A DNA stretch of 8,379 nucleotides from positions 1 to 8,379 of the forward strand of contig JAQYWL010000446.1 of assembly GCA_030145035.1 (NCBI GenBank), in the 5' to 3' direction. The notes beneath the pieces were generated by a model that did no database searches, was not told the origin of the DNA, and worked only from the letters and a program-made list of their open reading frames with translations. This DNA is from Desulfobacteria bacterium (lineage in GTDB: Bacteria; Desulfobacterota; Desulfobacteria; Desulfobacterales; C00003060). This document shows, piece after piece, positions 1 to 5,420 of this stretch (its first letter is position 1; each line of letters opens with the position of its first letter). The position numbers were made by a program, and so were the translations under genes.

Positions 1-120
1 CCCTGCTTCCGCAGGGGTAAACTTGTCCCCGCGAAGGCGGGGAGCGGGAATCCAGGAAAATCCTTGTCCTCGACCTGATCGGGGAAAGGGGTTATGGATT
101 CCTGCTTCCGCAGGAATGAC
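1..120. repeat. MITE-like palindromic intergenic repeat (three hairpins)
   Basis: Three short perfect hairpins are visible: 1-6 with 11-16 (CCCTGC/GCAGGG), 26-32 with 37-43 (TCCCCGC/GCGGGGA) and 99-105 with 110-116 (TTCCTGC/GCAGGAA), each with a 4-nt loop. The pieces GAATCCA (48-54) and TGGATTC (95-101) are inverted, so about 21-120 forms one larger palindrome ending in GGAATGAC. This layout matches the common 'ATTCCCGCGAAAGCGGGAATCCA' type of dispersed repeat found in many deltaproteobacterial genomes. There is no coding capacity. The first hairpin begins at base 1, so the element may continue outside the window. Confidence 0.75.
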
Positions 121-139
121 AGAACTTTGGACTGTGTAG

Positions 140-168
140 TTGACAACAGAATAATAAAACGCTAAATC
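140..168 (+). promoter_or_regulatory. Possible sigma70-type promoter
   Basis: A consensus -35 box TTGACA lies at 140-145. After a 17-nt spacer comes a poor -10 match, TAAATC, at 163-168 (3 of 6). It would drive the Crp-like remnant at 212 and possibly the hydrolase at 384. The weak -10 keeps confidence low. Confidence 0.3.
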
Positions 169-211
169 TGTCTAACCCGGATCCGCCATAGGTGGAGAAC
201 CAAATAGTAGA

Positions 212-340
212 ATGAAGTCACACTCAATACTCAAAAAGGTGCCTCTGCTTCAGTCTCTCAATGACGCGGACCTTGAGGATCTTTCGTTGTCTCTCAGGGT
301 TCAGAGATTGAGGAAGAAGCAGGCACTTTTCCGAATATAA
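212..340 (+). pseudogene. N-terminal remnant of a Crp/Fnr-type cyclic-nucleotide-binding protein
   Basis: An ATG at 212 opens a 42-codon frame ending in TAA at 338-340. The product begins MKSHSILKKVPLLQSLNDAD and continues LEDLSLSLRVQRLRKKQALF before the last residues RI. This is the typical opening of a cNMP-binding domain: 'L..VPLF..L.D.DL..L...L...R..KG..LFREGD'. The frame stops where the family continues with the E-G-D part of the cNMP-binding beta-barrel, so the nucleotide-binding pocket and the helix-turn-helix are missing. No continuation is recognisable in other frames before the next gene starts at 384. A purine-rich AGGTGGAG (190-197) is rather far upstream for a ribosome binding site. 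I read this as a decayed gene fragment. Calling it a domain N-terminus rests on pattern recognition of about 35 residues. Confidence 0.6.
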
Positions 341-371
341 AATCGCGAAGCTATTTTATAACTTGTGCAAC

Positions 372-377
372 AGGAGG
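372..377 (+). promoter_or_regulatory. Ribosome binding site of the MBL-fold hydrolase
   Basis: AGGAGG is a perfect Shine-Dalgarno sequence 6 nt before ATG 384. It fixes the start there. An in-frame TTG at 363 would place this site inside the coding region. Confidence 0.85.
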
Positions 378-383
378 TTTGCC

Positions 384-1097
384 ATGCAGGAATACACGAT
401 TTATCCGCTGGTGGTAGGAGCCAATGAAACAGACCAGGGGATCATGACCTATCTTCGAGATTATGGGCAAAGGATCTGGATTCCTATCTATGTCTTTTAT
501 GTGAAAGGCGGTGACAAGAATATCCTTGTAGACACGGGGCTGGAACAGTTTGTAGTGCCGGATGACTTGGGGAAAACCTATGGTTTTGATGTCCTTGAAT
601 TTGAGGAGGCTCTTGCTGCCGTTGGACTCAGGCCCGATGACATCGATGTGATCATTCACACCCATCTCCACAATGATCACTGCGAAAACGATTACAAATG
701 CCCTCGTGCCAAGGTGTATGTTCAAAAGGCGGAGATGGACTTCTTCAGAAACCCACACCCCATCGACCACAGGTACTACCCGGATGTGCTGGACGGGGTC
801 GATGTGGTTGAGGTGGAGGGGGATGCGAATATCCTTGACGGGATTGACGTGATCTTCACCCCAGGGCATACGGTTGGGGGCCAGTCAGTGTCCATCAATA
901 CCTCAAAAGGGAAGGCGATTATCACCGGGCTCTGCTGTAACGACAAGAACTTTCCCGCCACCGGACCGGCTATTGCCCCTGGGGTGCACATCAATGTCAT
1001 AGAAGCCTACGATAGCATGCAAAAGATCAAGGAGGTGGCTGACATCCTGATCCCCCTTCATGACCTTGCAATCGGGAAGATGAAAACCATCCCGTAA
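384..1097 (+). CDS. MBL-fold metallo-hydrolase, N-acyl-homoserine-lactonase-like
   Basis: This 237-residue protein has the metallo-beta-lactamase fold signature H-x-H-x-D-H (H94, H96, D98, H99 in HTHLHNDH), the second metal histidine in TPGHT (H162) and the last one in PLHD (H226). Length and motif spacing fit the AHL-lactonase-like branch, hydrolases that use a two-metal centre. No signal peptide or membrane segment is evident, so it should be cytoplasmic. The usual metal-bridging Asp, expected about 20-25 residues after H162, is not clear: the region reads TGLCCNDKNF (181-190), so Cys184, Cys185 or Asp187 may fill that role. The substrate is therefore uncertain; lactone or thioester hydrolysis is possible and quorum quenching is unproven. 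The start is set by AGGAGG at 372-377. The gene ends directly against the convergent gene at 1098. Confidence 0.88.
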   Translation: MQEYTIYPLVVGANETDQGIMTYLRDYGQRIWIPIYVFYVKGGDKNILVDTGLEQFVVPDDLGKTYGFDVLEFEEALAAVGLRPDDIDVIIHTHLHNDHCENDYKCPRAKVYVQKAEMDFFRNPHPIDHRYYPDVLDGVDVVEVEGDANILDGIDVIFTPGHTVGGQSVSINTSKGKAIITGLCCNDKNFPATGPAIAPGVHINVIEAYDSMQKIKEVADILIPLHDLAIGKMKTIP

Positions 1098-1442
1098 TCA
1101 GCAGGTCAGATGAAAGCCGGCGACAATCTTTTTGCCCTCTTCTGTGAGCCGATTGTACGTTTTGCAAGCCGATTCGGTTCTTTCGATCAGGACCTTGACG
1201 CTGCGGCTTTCAAAGGCAGACTTCACCGCATCAGATACTCGCACGAGCCCGGAAGCGCCAGTGCCGAATATGCAAACCTCAGCGTCTGCATCCAGCAAAT
1301 CCTCCACATCGCTTAGCTCTACACGGTGACCTGTGCCGCGCCACCAATTTGGCACCACCCTCTCACGAATCAGCTTGACGTCTTTGCTGTAAGCCTTCCC
1401 ATCAATTTCAATGTGGCCAAAGCGGTATGATTGAATCTTCAT
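1098..1442 (-). CDS. Mth938-like domain protein (DUF498/AAMDC family)
   Basis: The 114-residue product is close to full length for the small single-domain Mth938-like family. It shows the family's expected pattern: an opening 'I.SY.FG.I.IDGK.Y..D', then NWWR near residues 32-35, then VCIFGTGASGLVRV near 56-69, and an ending close to AGFHLTC. The biochemical role of the family is not firmly established, though related proteins occur in bacteria, archaea and animals (AAMDC). There is no signal peptide and no membrane segment. It converges on the MBL hydrolase with no intervening base, so any shared termination signal would have to lie inside coding DNA. The ATG at 1440-1442 has only a weak purine-rich stretch before it. 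It is separated from the oxidoreductase operon by 292 bp of repeats and may be transcribed on its own. Confidence 0.85.
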   Translation of the reverse strand: MKIQSYRFGHIEIDGKAYSKDVKLIRERVVPNWWRGTGHRVELSDVEDLLDADAEVCIFGTGASGLVRVSDAVKSAFESRSVKVLIERTESACKTYNRLTEEGKKIVAGFHLTC

Positions 1443-1462
1443 TCTTCGTTATCCGTTATTTG

Positions 1463-1659
1463 GGCATCCTTCATTCCTCGGTTTACACTTTTCAAGAATG
1501 CGGGTGCCAAGAGATAAATTCTTTTGTTCGTACTTTTTGGTGTCAGGTGTCAGGTGTCAGGTGTCAGGAGCGAGAAACGCAAGACCTGAAACCTGAACAC
1601 TGAAACCTGAACACTGGTCAATAGGTGTAAACTACTTTATGGCGAAAATGAAGGATGCC
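1463..1659. repeat. Distant 13-bp inverted repeat bounding the repeat-rich spacer
   Basis: GGCATCCTTCATT (1463-1475) is exactly inverted as AATGAAGGATGCC (1647-1659). CCGTTATTT also occurs as a direct copy at 1453-1461 and 1658-1666, next to each arm. The arms enclose the 7-bp tandem array at 1540. This could be the outline of a small inserted element, but no target-site duplication is clear. Confidence 0.5.
1540..1617. repeat. 7-bp tandem array with an inverted partner array
   Basis: Four perfect head-to-tail copies of GTGTCAG occupy 1540-1567. After about 17 nt, 1585-1617 carries two copies of a 14-nt unit of the CCTGAACACTGAAA type, roughly the reverse complement of the first array (GTGTTCAGGTTTCAG when inverted). 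The two halves could pair into a long imperfect hairpin between the Mth938-like gene and the ACT gene. It is probably too imperfect to be an efficient intrinsic terminator and lacks a U-tract on either strand. Confidence 0.8.
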
Positions 1660-1700
1660 GTTATTTGTTATACGATTCACGATTCACAATTTCTTGCAAA

Positions 1701-1733
1701 CGGGCATAACCGGCTCAACGGGCATAACCGGCT
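1701..1733. repeat. Tandem duplication of an 18-bp unit at the 3' end of the ACT gene
   Basis: CGGGCATAACCGGCT is present at 1701-1715 and again at 1719-1733, separated by CAA, giving an 18-bp period. The second copy ends 1 nt before the ACT stop codon. Each unit can form only a 3-4 bp hairpin, so a terminator role is weak. Confidence 0.75.
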
Positions 1734-1734
1734 T

Positions 1735-2157
1735 CTAGAAATTGTAAATCCTCTCATCGTAAAGATTGATCCAGTTGTTTTTCAAGACCTTGGCGGCTTC
1801 TTTAGTCTTATCAACCTCCAGGATCAGGATCGGATCTCGGGTTTCAAGGCAGGGATAAATATGGAGAATATCGATGTTCGCCGAGTGTAATAGCTTCAGG
1901 ATCGTGTTCAATCCGCCCGGGTGATCCGGGACCCGCGCAGCAATCACATCCATTGTCTTGGCCTTGAAACCCAGGCCGGTCAAAACCGACATTGCTGCCT
2001 CCGGATCGCTGGCAATGAATCGAAGGATGGCTTTTTTGTTCTCGGTGCCTACCCAGAACGCAGGTACCTTTACATCATTTTCATAAAGATTGCCGATGAT
2101 GCGAGAAAGCTCACCCGGCCTGTTTTTGACTCCTAAGACAATTTCCTTTACGGTCAT
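1735..2157 (-). CDS. Double ACT-domain regulatory protein
   Basis: The 140-residue protein consists of two ACT domains and nothing else. Domain one (about 3-66) carries NRPGELSRIIGNL near 12-24, and domain two (about 70-135) carries DHPGGLNTILKLL near 78-90. ACT domains are small beta-alpha-beta modules that commonly bind amino acids and dimerise. The gene starts 2 nt after the gamma-subunit stop, so it is almost certainly co-transcribed and probably translationally coupled; a GGGGGAA purine tract lies just upstream of the ATG. Its place as last gene of a 2-oxoacid oxidoreductase operon suggests that it senses the amino acid matching the 2-oxoacid substrate, but no catalytic or DNA-binding domain shows how it would act. 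The family call is firm and the function is inference. Confidence 0.87.
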   Translation of the reverse strand: MTVKEIVLGVKNRPGELSRIIGNLYENDVKVPAFWVGTENKKAILRFIASDPEAAMSVLTGLGFKAKTMDVIAARVPDHPGGLNTILKLLHSANIDILHIYPCLETRDPILILEVDKTKEAAKVLKNNWINLYDERIYNF

Positions 2158-2159
2158 GG

Positions 2160-2705
2160 CTACGATTCCCCCACAAATGCCGCTCCTTCCTTGATGGCAA
2201 GGGTATTCATCTTGTGTACCTTTGAGCCCTTTGTCTCAAAGATGCTCCTTACACTCTTGATGACAGACTTCAAGGAAACCAAACCGGTCTTTTGGACAAG
2301 GGCACCGATCATAACCATATTTGCACCCCGCGCATTGCCCAGTCTCTCGGCGATGCTGTTAACCGGTATGGCAACCACTTGTATATCGCGGCGTTTGGGC
2401 CGGAGATCTACCAGGTCACTGTTTAAGAAGACGGTGCCTCCTGACTTGACCCCTCCCTCAAACTTCATGAGAGAAGGGGTGTTCATCAATATAGCAAAGT
2501 CCGGGAATGATGCGACCGGAGAGGCGATCGGCTCATCGCTCACAGTGATGGTACAATTGGCGGTTCCACCGCGCACCTCTGCCCCGTAGGAGGGAAGGTA
2601 GGTCACATGCTTGTCCTCATGCATACCCGAGGTGGCCAGCACGTACCCCATCATCAGGACCCCCTGTCCACCAAAGCCCGAGAATATGGTCTTTGTAATG
2701 CCCAT
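2160..2705 (-). CDS. 2-oxoacid:ferredoxin oxidoreductase, gamma subunit
   Basis: This 181-residue subunit belongs to the gamma domain family of pyruvate/ketoisovalerate/2-oxoglutarate ferredoxin oxidoreductases. The N-terminal glycine-rich SGFGGQGV (residues 9-16) and the following PSYGAEVRGGTANC segment (about 39-52) are hallmarks, and the length is normal for a separate gamma chain. The enzyme converts a 2-oxoacid plus CoA to acyl-CoA and CO2 while reducing ferredoxin; the gamma subunit is a structural part of the complex and is generally linked with CoA binding. It lies 20 nt after the beta gene, with GAGGG about 7 nt before the ATG, and 2 nt before the ACT gene. Sequence alone does not separate VorC/KorC/PorC-type chains, so no symbol is given. 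Confidence 0.92.
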   Translation of the reverse strand: MGITKTIFSGFGGQGVLMMGYVLATSGMHEDKHVTYLPSYGAEVRGGTANCTITVSDEPIASPVASFPDFAILMNTPSLMKFEGGVKSGGTVFLNSDLVDLRPKRRDIQVVAIPVNSIAERLGNARGANMVMIGALVQKTGLVSLKSVIKSVRSIFETKGSKVHKMNTLAIKEGAAFVGES

Positions 2706-2725
2706 ACTCCAACCCTCGTGAATGC

Positions 2726-3475
2726 TTACCCTTTCTCTGTGGTATCCTTGATTACCCCAAGTGGGTAGGTCTTAACGACCTCTTCTTCAACCCGTCTGCA
2801 AGCCTCCACTGGCGAGAGCTTCCAGTTTACGGGGCACTGAGACAGTACCTCAACCAAGGCAAACCCGAGATCATTCATTGGTACCTGAAAAGCTTTTTTT
2901 AGGGCCTTTTTGGTTTTGATGATATTTTTCGGCGATGTAACGGCTGTCCTCTCAATGTATACACTCCCGCGTCCTACGGCCAACATTTGACTCAGGTCCA
3001 ACGGATATCCGTCCCGAAGTGCTATTCTCCCTCCAGGCGTCGTGGTGGTAGTTTGCCCCAGGAGGGTGGTGGGTGCCATCTGGCCCCCTGTCATTCCGAA
3101 GACTCCATTGTTCACAAAAATAACGCTCACGCGCTCTCCCCGGTTGGCCGCATGAATGGTCTCAGCCGTGCCGATGGCAGCAATGTCTCCATCCCCCTGA
3201 TAGGTAAACACGATCAGGTCGGGTCGGGCTCGCTTTATCCCTGTGGCCACTGCGACCGCTCGCCCATGGGGGGCCTCTCCCATGTCTACGTCTATGTAAT
3301 TATATGCCAGCACAGCGCACCCGACAGGCGGCACCCCCACGGTCTTGTCCCGAATCCCGAGTTCGTCAATGATCTCAGCTAGTAGTCGGTGGATGATGCC
3401 GTGGCCGCAGCCGGGGCAATAGTGAGTAACATTGTCTTTTAGGGCCTCGGGCCTTTTGAATACCTGCTTAGGCAT
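2726..3475 (-). CDS. 2-oxoacid:ferredoxin oxidoreductase, TPP-binding beta subunit
   Basis: The 249-residue protein is the thiamine-pyrophosphate-binding beta subunit. It has the N-terminal CPGCGH (20-25), the TPP/Mg2+ motif GDGD (94-97) with the partner asparagines of VNNGVFGMTGGQMAPTT (121-137). The short beta chain without its own Fe-S domain, and the GQMAPTT signature, are typical of the VOR/KOR group rather than large fused PFORs. The substrate is not fixed by these motifs: branched-chain 2-oxoacids, 2-oxoglutarate or aryl 2-oxoacids are possible. The start is uncertain: ATG 3475 is used, but an in-frame TTG at 3499 (MSEILKRP prefix) is equally open and neither has a clear Shine-Dalgarno. 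It is separated from the alpha gene by a repeat-filled spacer of about 420 bp, unusual for such operons. Confidence 0.93.
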   Translation of the reverse strand: MPKQVFKRPEALKDNVTHYCPGCGHGIIHRLLAEIIDELGIRDKTVGVPPVGCAVLAYNYIDVDMGEAPHGRAVAVATGIKRARPDLIVFTYQGDGDIAAIGTAETIHAANRGERVSVIFVNNGVFGMTGGQMAPTTLLGQTTTTTPGGRIALRDGYPLDLSQMLAVGRGSVYIERTAVTSPKNIIKTKKALKKAFQVPMNDLGFALVEVLSQCPVNWKLSPVEACRRVEEEVVKTYPLGVIKDTTEKG

Positions 3476-3499
3476 AGGACGTTTCAGAATTTCTGACAA

Positions 3500-3808
3500 T
3501 CTATTGAAACGATGGATCTTTTCGTGACATCTGTTTTTTGCCTGCTAAAGAAAATCCGAAATCCGAATACCCGCCTGCCATGCAAAGTACTTAAGCAGAT
3601 AATGATGTCTGTGGCAATAATATTCACTTTGAGGCACTACCCTGAATTTACACAAAGGCATTGCGGGTAGGTCGAAATCCGAGACAATTTTCAAATTCTC
3701 AAAATTCAAATGATCGAAAATTCGTATTTCCGTTTTATTCAGCATTGTTTTGAACATTAGAAAATTCGTATTTTGGATTTGTTTCGGATTTCGTATTTCG
3801 AGATTCGA
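3500..3808. repeat. AT-rich repeat-derived spacer between alpha and beta genes
   Basis: No convincing gene is seen. CGAAATCCGA (3557-3566) is inverted as TCGGATTTCG (3784-3793). GAAAATTCGTATTT occurs directly at 3716-3729 and 3760-3773, a 44-nt period. Variants of 'AAATCCGAA' and 'AAATTC' recur throughout. Base composition differs sharply from the flanking coding DNA. An 88-codon open frame on the minus strand (3545-3811) is made of this repeat and is judged spurious. A poor promoter-like pair for the beta gene could be present, but nothing convincing is visible. Confidence 0.6.
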
Positions 3809-3915
3809 CATTTACCGGACAGATATTATCCATCATTCCAGTACTCCAGTACTCCAGTACTCCATCACTCCATCACTCCATCACTCCGTCACTCCATCAC
3901 TCCGTCCGGTAAATG
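3809..3915. repeat. 8-bp tandem array bounded by a perfect 12-bp inverted repeat
   Basis: Ten units of 8 bp run from 3827 to 3906. They are variants of ACTCCATC (also ACTCCAGT, ACTCCGTC, ATTCCAGT), the first one degenerate. CATTTACCGGAC (3809-3820) is exactly inverted as GTCCGGTAAATG (3904-3915). The right arm and the last units lie inside the alpha gene and include its stop codon (3897-3899). As RNA the block could fold into a 12-bp stem with an 83-nt repeat loop just at the alpha 3' end. Because 8 is not a multiple of 3, all three frames read the same octapeptide pattern, which explains spurious open frames here. Confidence 0.85.
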
Positions 3916-4961
3916 AGCTTCATGATGGCGCCTGCGATCTCATGTGGGGTGGAAATGATCCCTCCGGGTCTGCCATGAAAGTGTACCCTGGCCTGTTCGC
4001 CCACGCTGATCTTCACATCTTCCACCATCTGGCCAAAGTTCATTTCAAATACAAGAAGATGCTTGATGGTCCGAGTGAGCGCCCGAAGTTCCTTTCCCGG
4101 AAAGGGCCACAAGGTTACAGGCCGAAAGAGGCCCACCTTCAAGCCCGCTTTCCTTACCCGGTTAACAGCACCTTTGGCAATGCGAGCTGCTGTTCCAAAG
4201 GCAACCACAGCAAGCACAGCATCATCGAGAAGATACGACTCATACTGGGTTTCGCGCTCGCATATGGCCTCATACTTTCTGGCCAGCTTCCAGTTGAATT
4301 GCTCCATCTGGACCGGGTCCAAAAGCATGGAAACAATGAAGCGGCTGTCTCGACCCCTGGCACCATCCAGTACCCACTCCTTTTGTGGTAGTGTGGCAGG
4401 ATCAATCGGATCTGGAAAGGTCACAGGCTCCATCATTTGGCCCATCAGACCATCGCCCAGTAAGATAACAGTGGTTCGATAGGCATCAGCTAAATCAAAG
4501 GCCTTCATGGTGAGGGTGACCAGTTCTTGACCCGAGTAAGGGGCAAGAACTATGGTTCGATAGCCCCCGTGCCCCCCGCCTCTTGTGGCCTGAAAATAGT
4601 CCTGCTGGCTGGGGGCGATATTCCCGAGACCAGGTCCTCCCCGCATAATGTTGACGACCACAGCAGGGAGTTCCATACCGGCCATGTAAGAGATAGCTTC
4701 CTGCTTTAGGCTGATCCCGGGGCTGGAAGACGAGGTCATGGCCCGGACGCCAGCCATGCTTGCCCCCATGACCATATTAATGGCGGCCAGCTCACTTTCG
4801 GCCTGAATGAAGGTGGCGTCTTCCATCTGGGCAAACCGCTCAGACATATATTCGGGAAGCTCGTTTTGCGGTGTGATGGGGTAGCCTGCATAAAAGCGGC
4901 ACCCTGCTCGCGTTGCCGCTTCTGCAATCACATGACTCCCCCGCATTAACTGTTTAGCCAC
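3897..4961 (-). CDS. vorB: 2-oxoacid:ferredoxin oxidoreductase, alpha subunit (VorB/KorA-like)
   Basis: The 354-residue protein matches the usual size of separate alpha chains (about 350-360). The N-terminal pyrimidine-binding region shows AGYPITPQNELPEYM (about 25-39), followed by TSSSSPGISLKQEAISYMAGMELP and by the long glycine-rich IMRGGPGLGN and GGGHGGYRTIVLAP segments. It forms the catalytic core with the TPP-binding beta chain. I prefer GTG 4961 as start: AGGTG lies just upstream and the product begins MAKQLMRGSHV. TTG 4979 and ATG 4946 are alternatives. The gene overlaps the ferredoxin gene by 8 nt, a sign of translational coupling. Its last codons lie within the 8-bp repeat array, so the final residues (TE) are repeat-encoded. 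The VorB name reflects resemblance to ketoisovalerate enzymes; KorA is possible. Confidence 0.93.
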   Translation of the reverse strand: MAKQLMRGSHVIAEAATRAGCRFYAGYPITPQNELPEYMSERFAQMEDATFIQAESELAAINMVMGASMAGVRAMTSSSSPGISLKQEAISYMAGMELPAVVVNIMRGGPGLGNIAPSQQDYFQATRGGGHGGYRTIVLAPYSGQELVTLTMKAFDLADAYRTTVILLGDGLMGQMMEPVTFPDPIDPATLPQKEWVLDGARGRDSRFIVSMLLDPVQMEQFNWKLARKYEAICERETQYESYLLDDAVLAVVAFGTAARIAKGAVNRVRKAGLKVGLFRPVTLWPFPGKELRALTRTIKHLLVFEMNFGQMVEDVKISVGEQARVHFHGRPGGIISTPHEIAGAIMKLIYRTE

Positions 4962-5184
4962 GGAACACCTCAATGGCAATGTCAGGGCAAGTTATTGCAC
5001 ACAGGGAGCATCCAGTGCATTTGCGGTTCTTACTCTTTTCCTTTTCAGTATATTCGGCTGGATGATAACCCTTGATGTTGAGCTTGTTGCTTATCCTGAT
5101 CGACCCCTTGAGGCACGCTACAATACAGAGCCCGCACCCCTTGCACAATTCCCTGTTGATTCTGATAAACCCCTTCTTCTTCAA
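4954..5184 (-). CDS. 2[4Fe-4S] ferredoxin-type delta subunit of the 2-oxoacid oxidoreductase
   Basis: The 76-residue protein contains two four-cysteine cluster motifs: CKGCGLCIVAC and CTGCSLCAITCP. This is the pattern of the small 2[4Fe-4S] delta subunit that passes electrons from the TPP site to ferredoxin. It is the first gene of the operon and overlaps the alpha start by 8 nt. The TTG at 5184 is chosen because AGGAG (5193-5197) sits 8 nt upstream and the product then begins with LKKKGFIRINRELCKG, as in relatives. A TTG at 5223 would extend it by 13 residues but lies at the predicted transcription start. Equivalent to VorC/KorD-type subunits. Confidence 0.9.
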   Translation of the reverse strand: MKKKGFIRINRELCKGCGLCIVACLKGSIRISNKLNIKGYHPAEYTEKEKSKNRKCTGCSLCAITCPDIAIEVFRG

Positions 5185-5192
5185 CGGTCGAT

Positions 5193-5197
5193 CTCCT
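5193..5197 (-). promoter_or_regulatory. Ribosome binding site deciding the ferredoxin start
   Basis: AGGAG on the minus strand, 8 nt before TTG 5184. It supports the short form of the ferredoxin over the TTG at 5223. Confidence 0.7.
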
Positions 5198-5232
5198 AAT
5201 TGAACGTCTCGGAATTTGTACAACTTGTTGAC

Positions 5233-5261
5233 ATTATAGCACTTTATTGGCTTGGCTGCAA
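5233..5261 (-). promoter_or_regulatory. Extended -10 sigma70 promoter of the oxidoreductase operon
   Basis: On the minus strand a perfect TATAAT (5233-5238) is preceded by TGC, the extended -10 form (TGCTATAAT). A 17-nt spacer separates it from TTGCAG (5256-5261), a weak -35 (3 of 6). Transcription would start near 5226, giving a leader of about 40 nt before the ferredoxin start at 5184. An 8-bp repeat array begins 10 bp upstream of the -35 box. Confidence 0.65.
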
Positions 5262-5271
5262 CCCCAAGATA

Positions 5272-5420
5272 GGAATGATGGAATGATGGAATAGTGGAAT
5301 ACTGTAGAAGATAAAAAGACTAAAAGCCGACTTCGCCATAGTAGCCCTGGCTACGACGGCTGAATTCTCTTACACCCAACATTCCAACATTCCAATATTC
5401 CAACATTCCAATATTCCAAT
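5272..5420. repeat. Facing 8-bp repeat arrays around a nested palindrome
   Basis: Four units of GGAATGAT type (5272-5303) face five units of ATTCCAAC/ATTCCAAT (5381-5420). Read on one strand both are the same family as the array at 3827-3906: inverted, the left array reads ATTCCATC and ATTCCAGT. Between them lies a palindrome: GTAGCC-CT-GGCTAC (5341-5354), with outer arms AGCCG (5325-5329) and CGGCT (5357-5361). The whole block could form a large cruciform or RNA hairpin directly upstream of the operon promoter. There is no believable gene in it. Confidence 0.8.

Noticed and set aside
363..383. Upstream TTG start for the MBL hydrolase
   Set aside because: It would put the perfect AGGAGG inside the coding region; ATG 384 is correctly spaced from it.
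351..869. 172-codon minus-strand open frame opposite the MBL hydrolase
   Set aside because: It is the antisense of a gene with a full metal-binding motif set and a perfect ribosome binding site; no family resemblance of its own.
1639..1890. 83-codon plus-strand open frame over the end of the ACT gene
   Set aside because: It crosses the 18-bp duplication and reads antisense to a clear ACT domain; no recognisable product.
3545..3811. 88-codon minus-strand open frame between beta and alpha genes
   Set aside because: It is built from AT-rich direct and inverted repeats, resembles no protein family and has no sensible start context; best explained as repeat DNA.
3827..3906. Tandem repeats as a possible CRISPR array
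   Set aside because: The units are 8 bp, directly adjacent and without unique spacers; no cas genes are in the window.
3750..4391. 213-codon plus-strand open frame starting in the repeat spacer
   Set aside because: Its first part translates the 8-bp array and the remainder is antisense to the alpha subunit.
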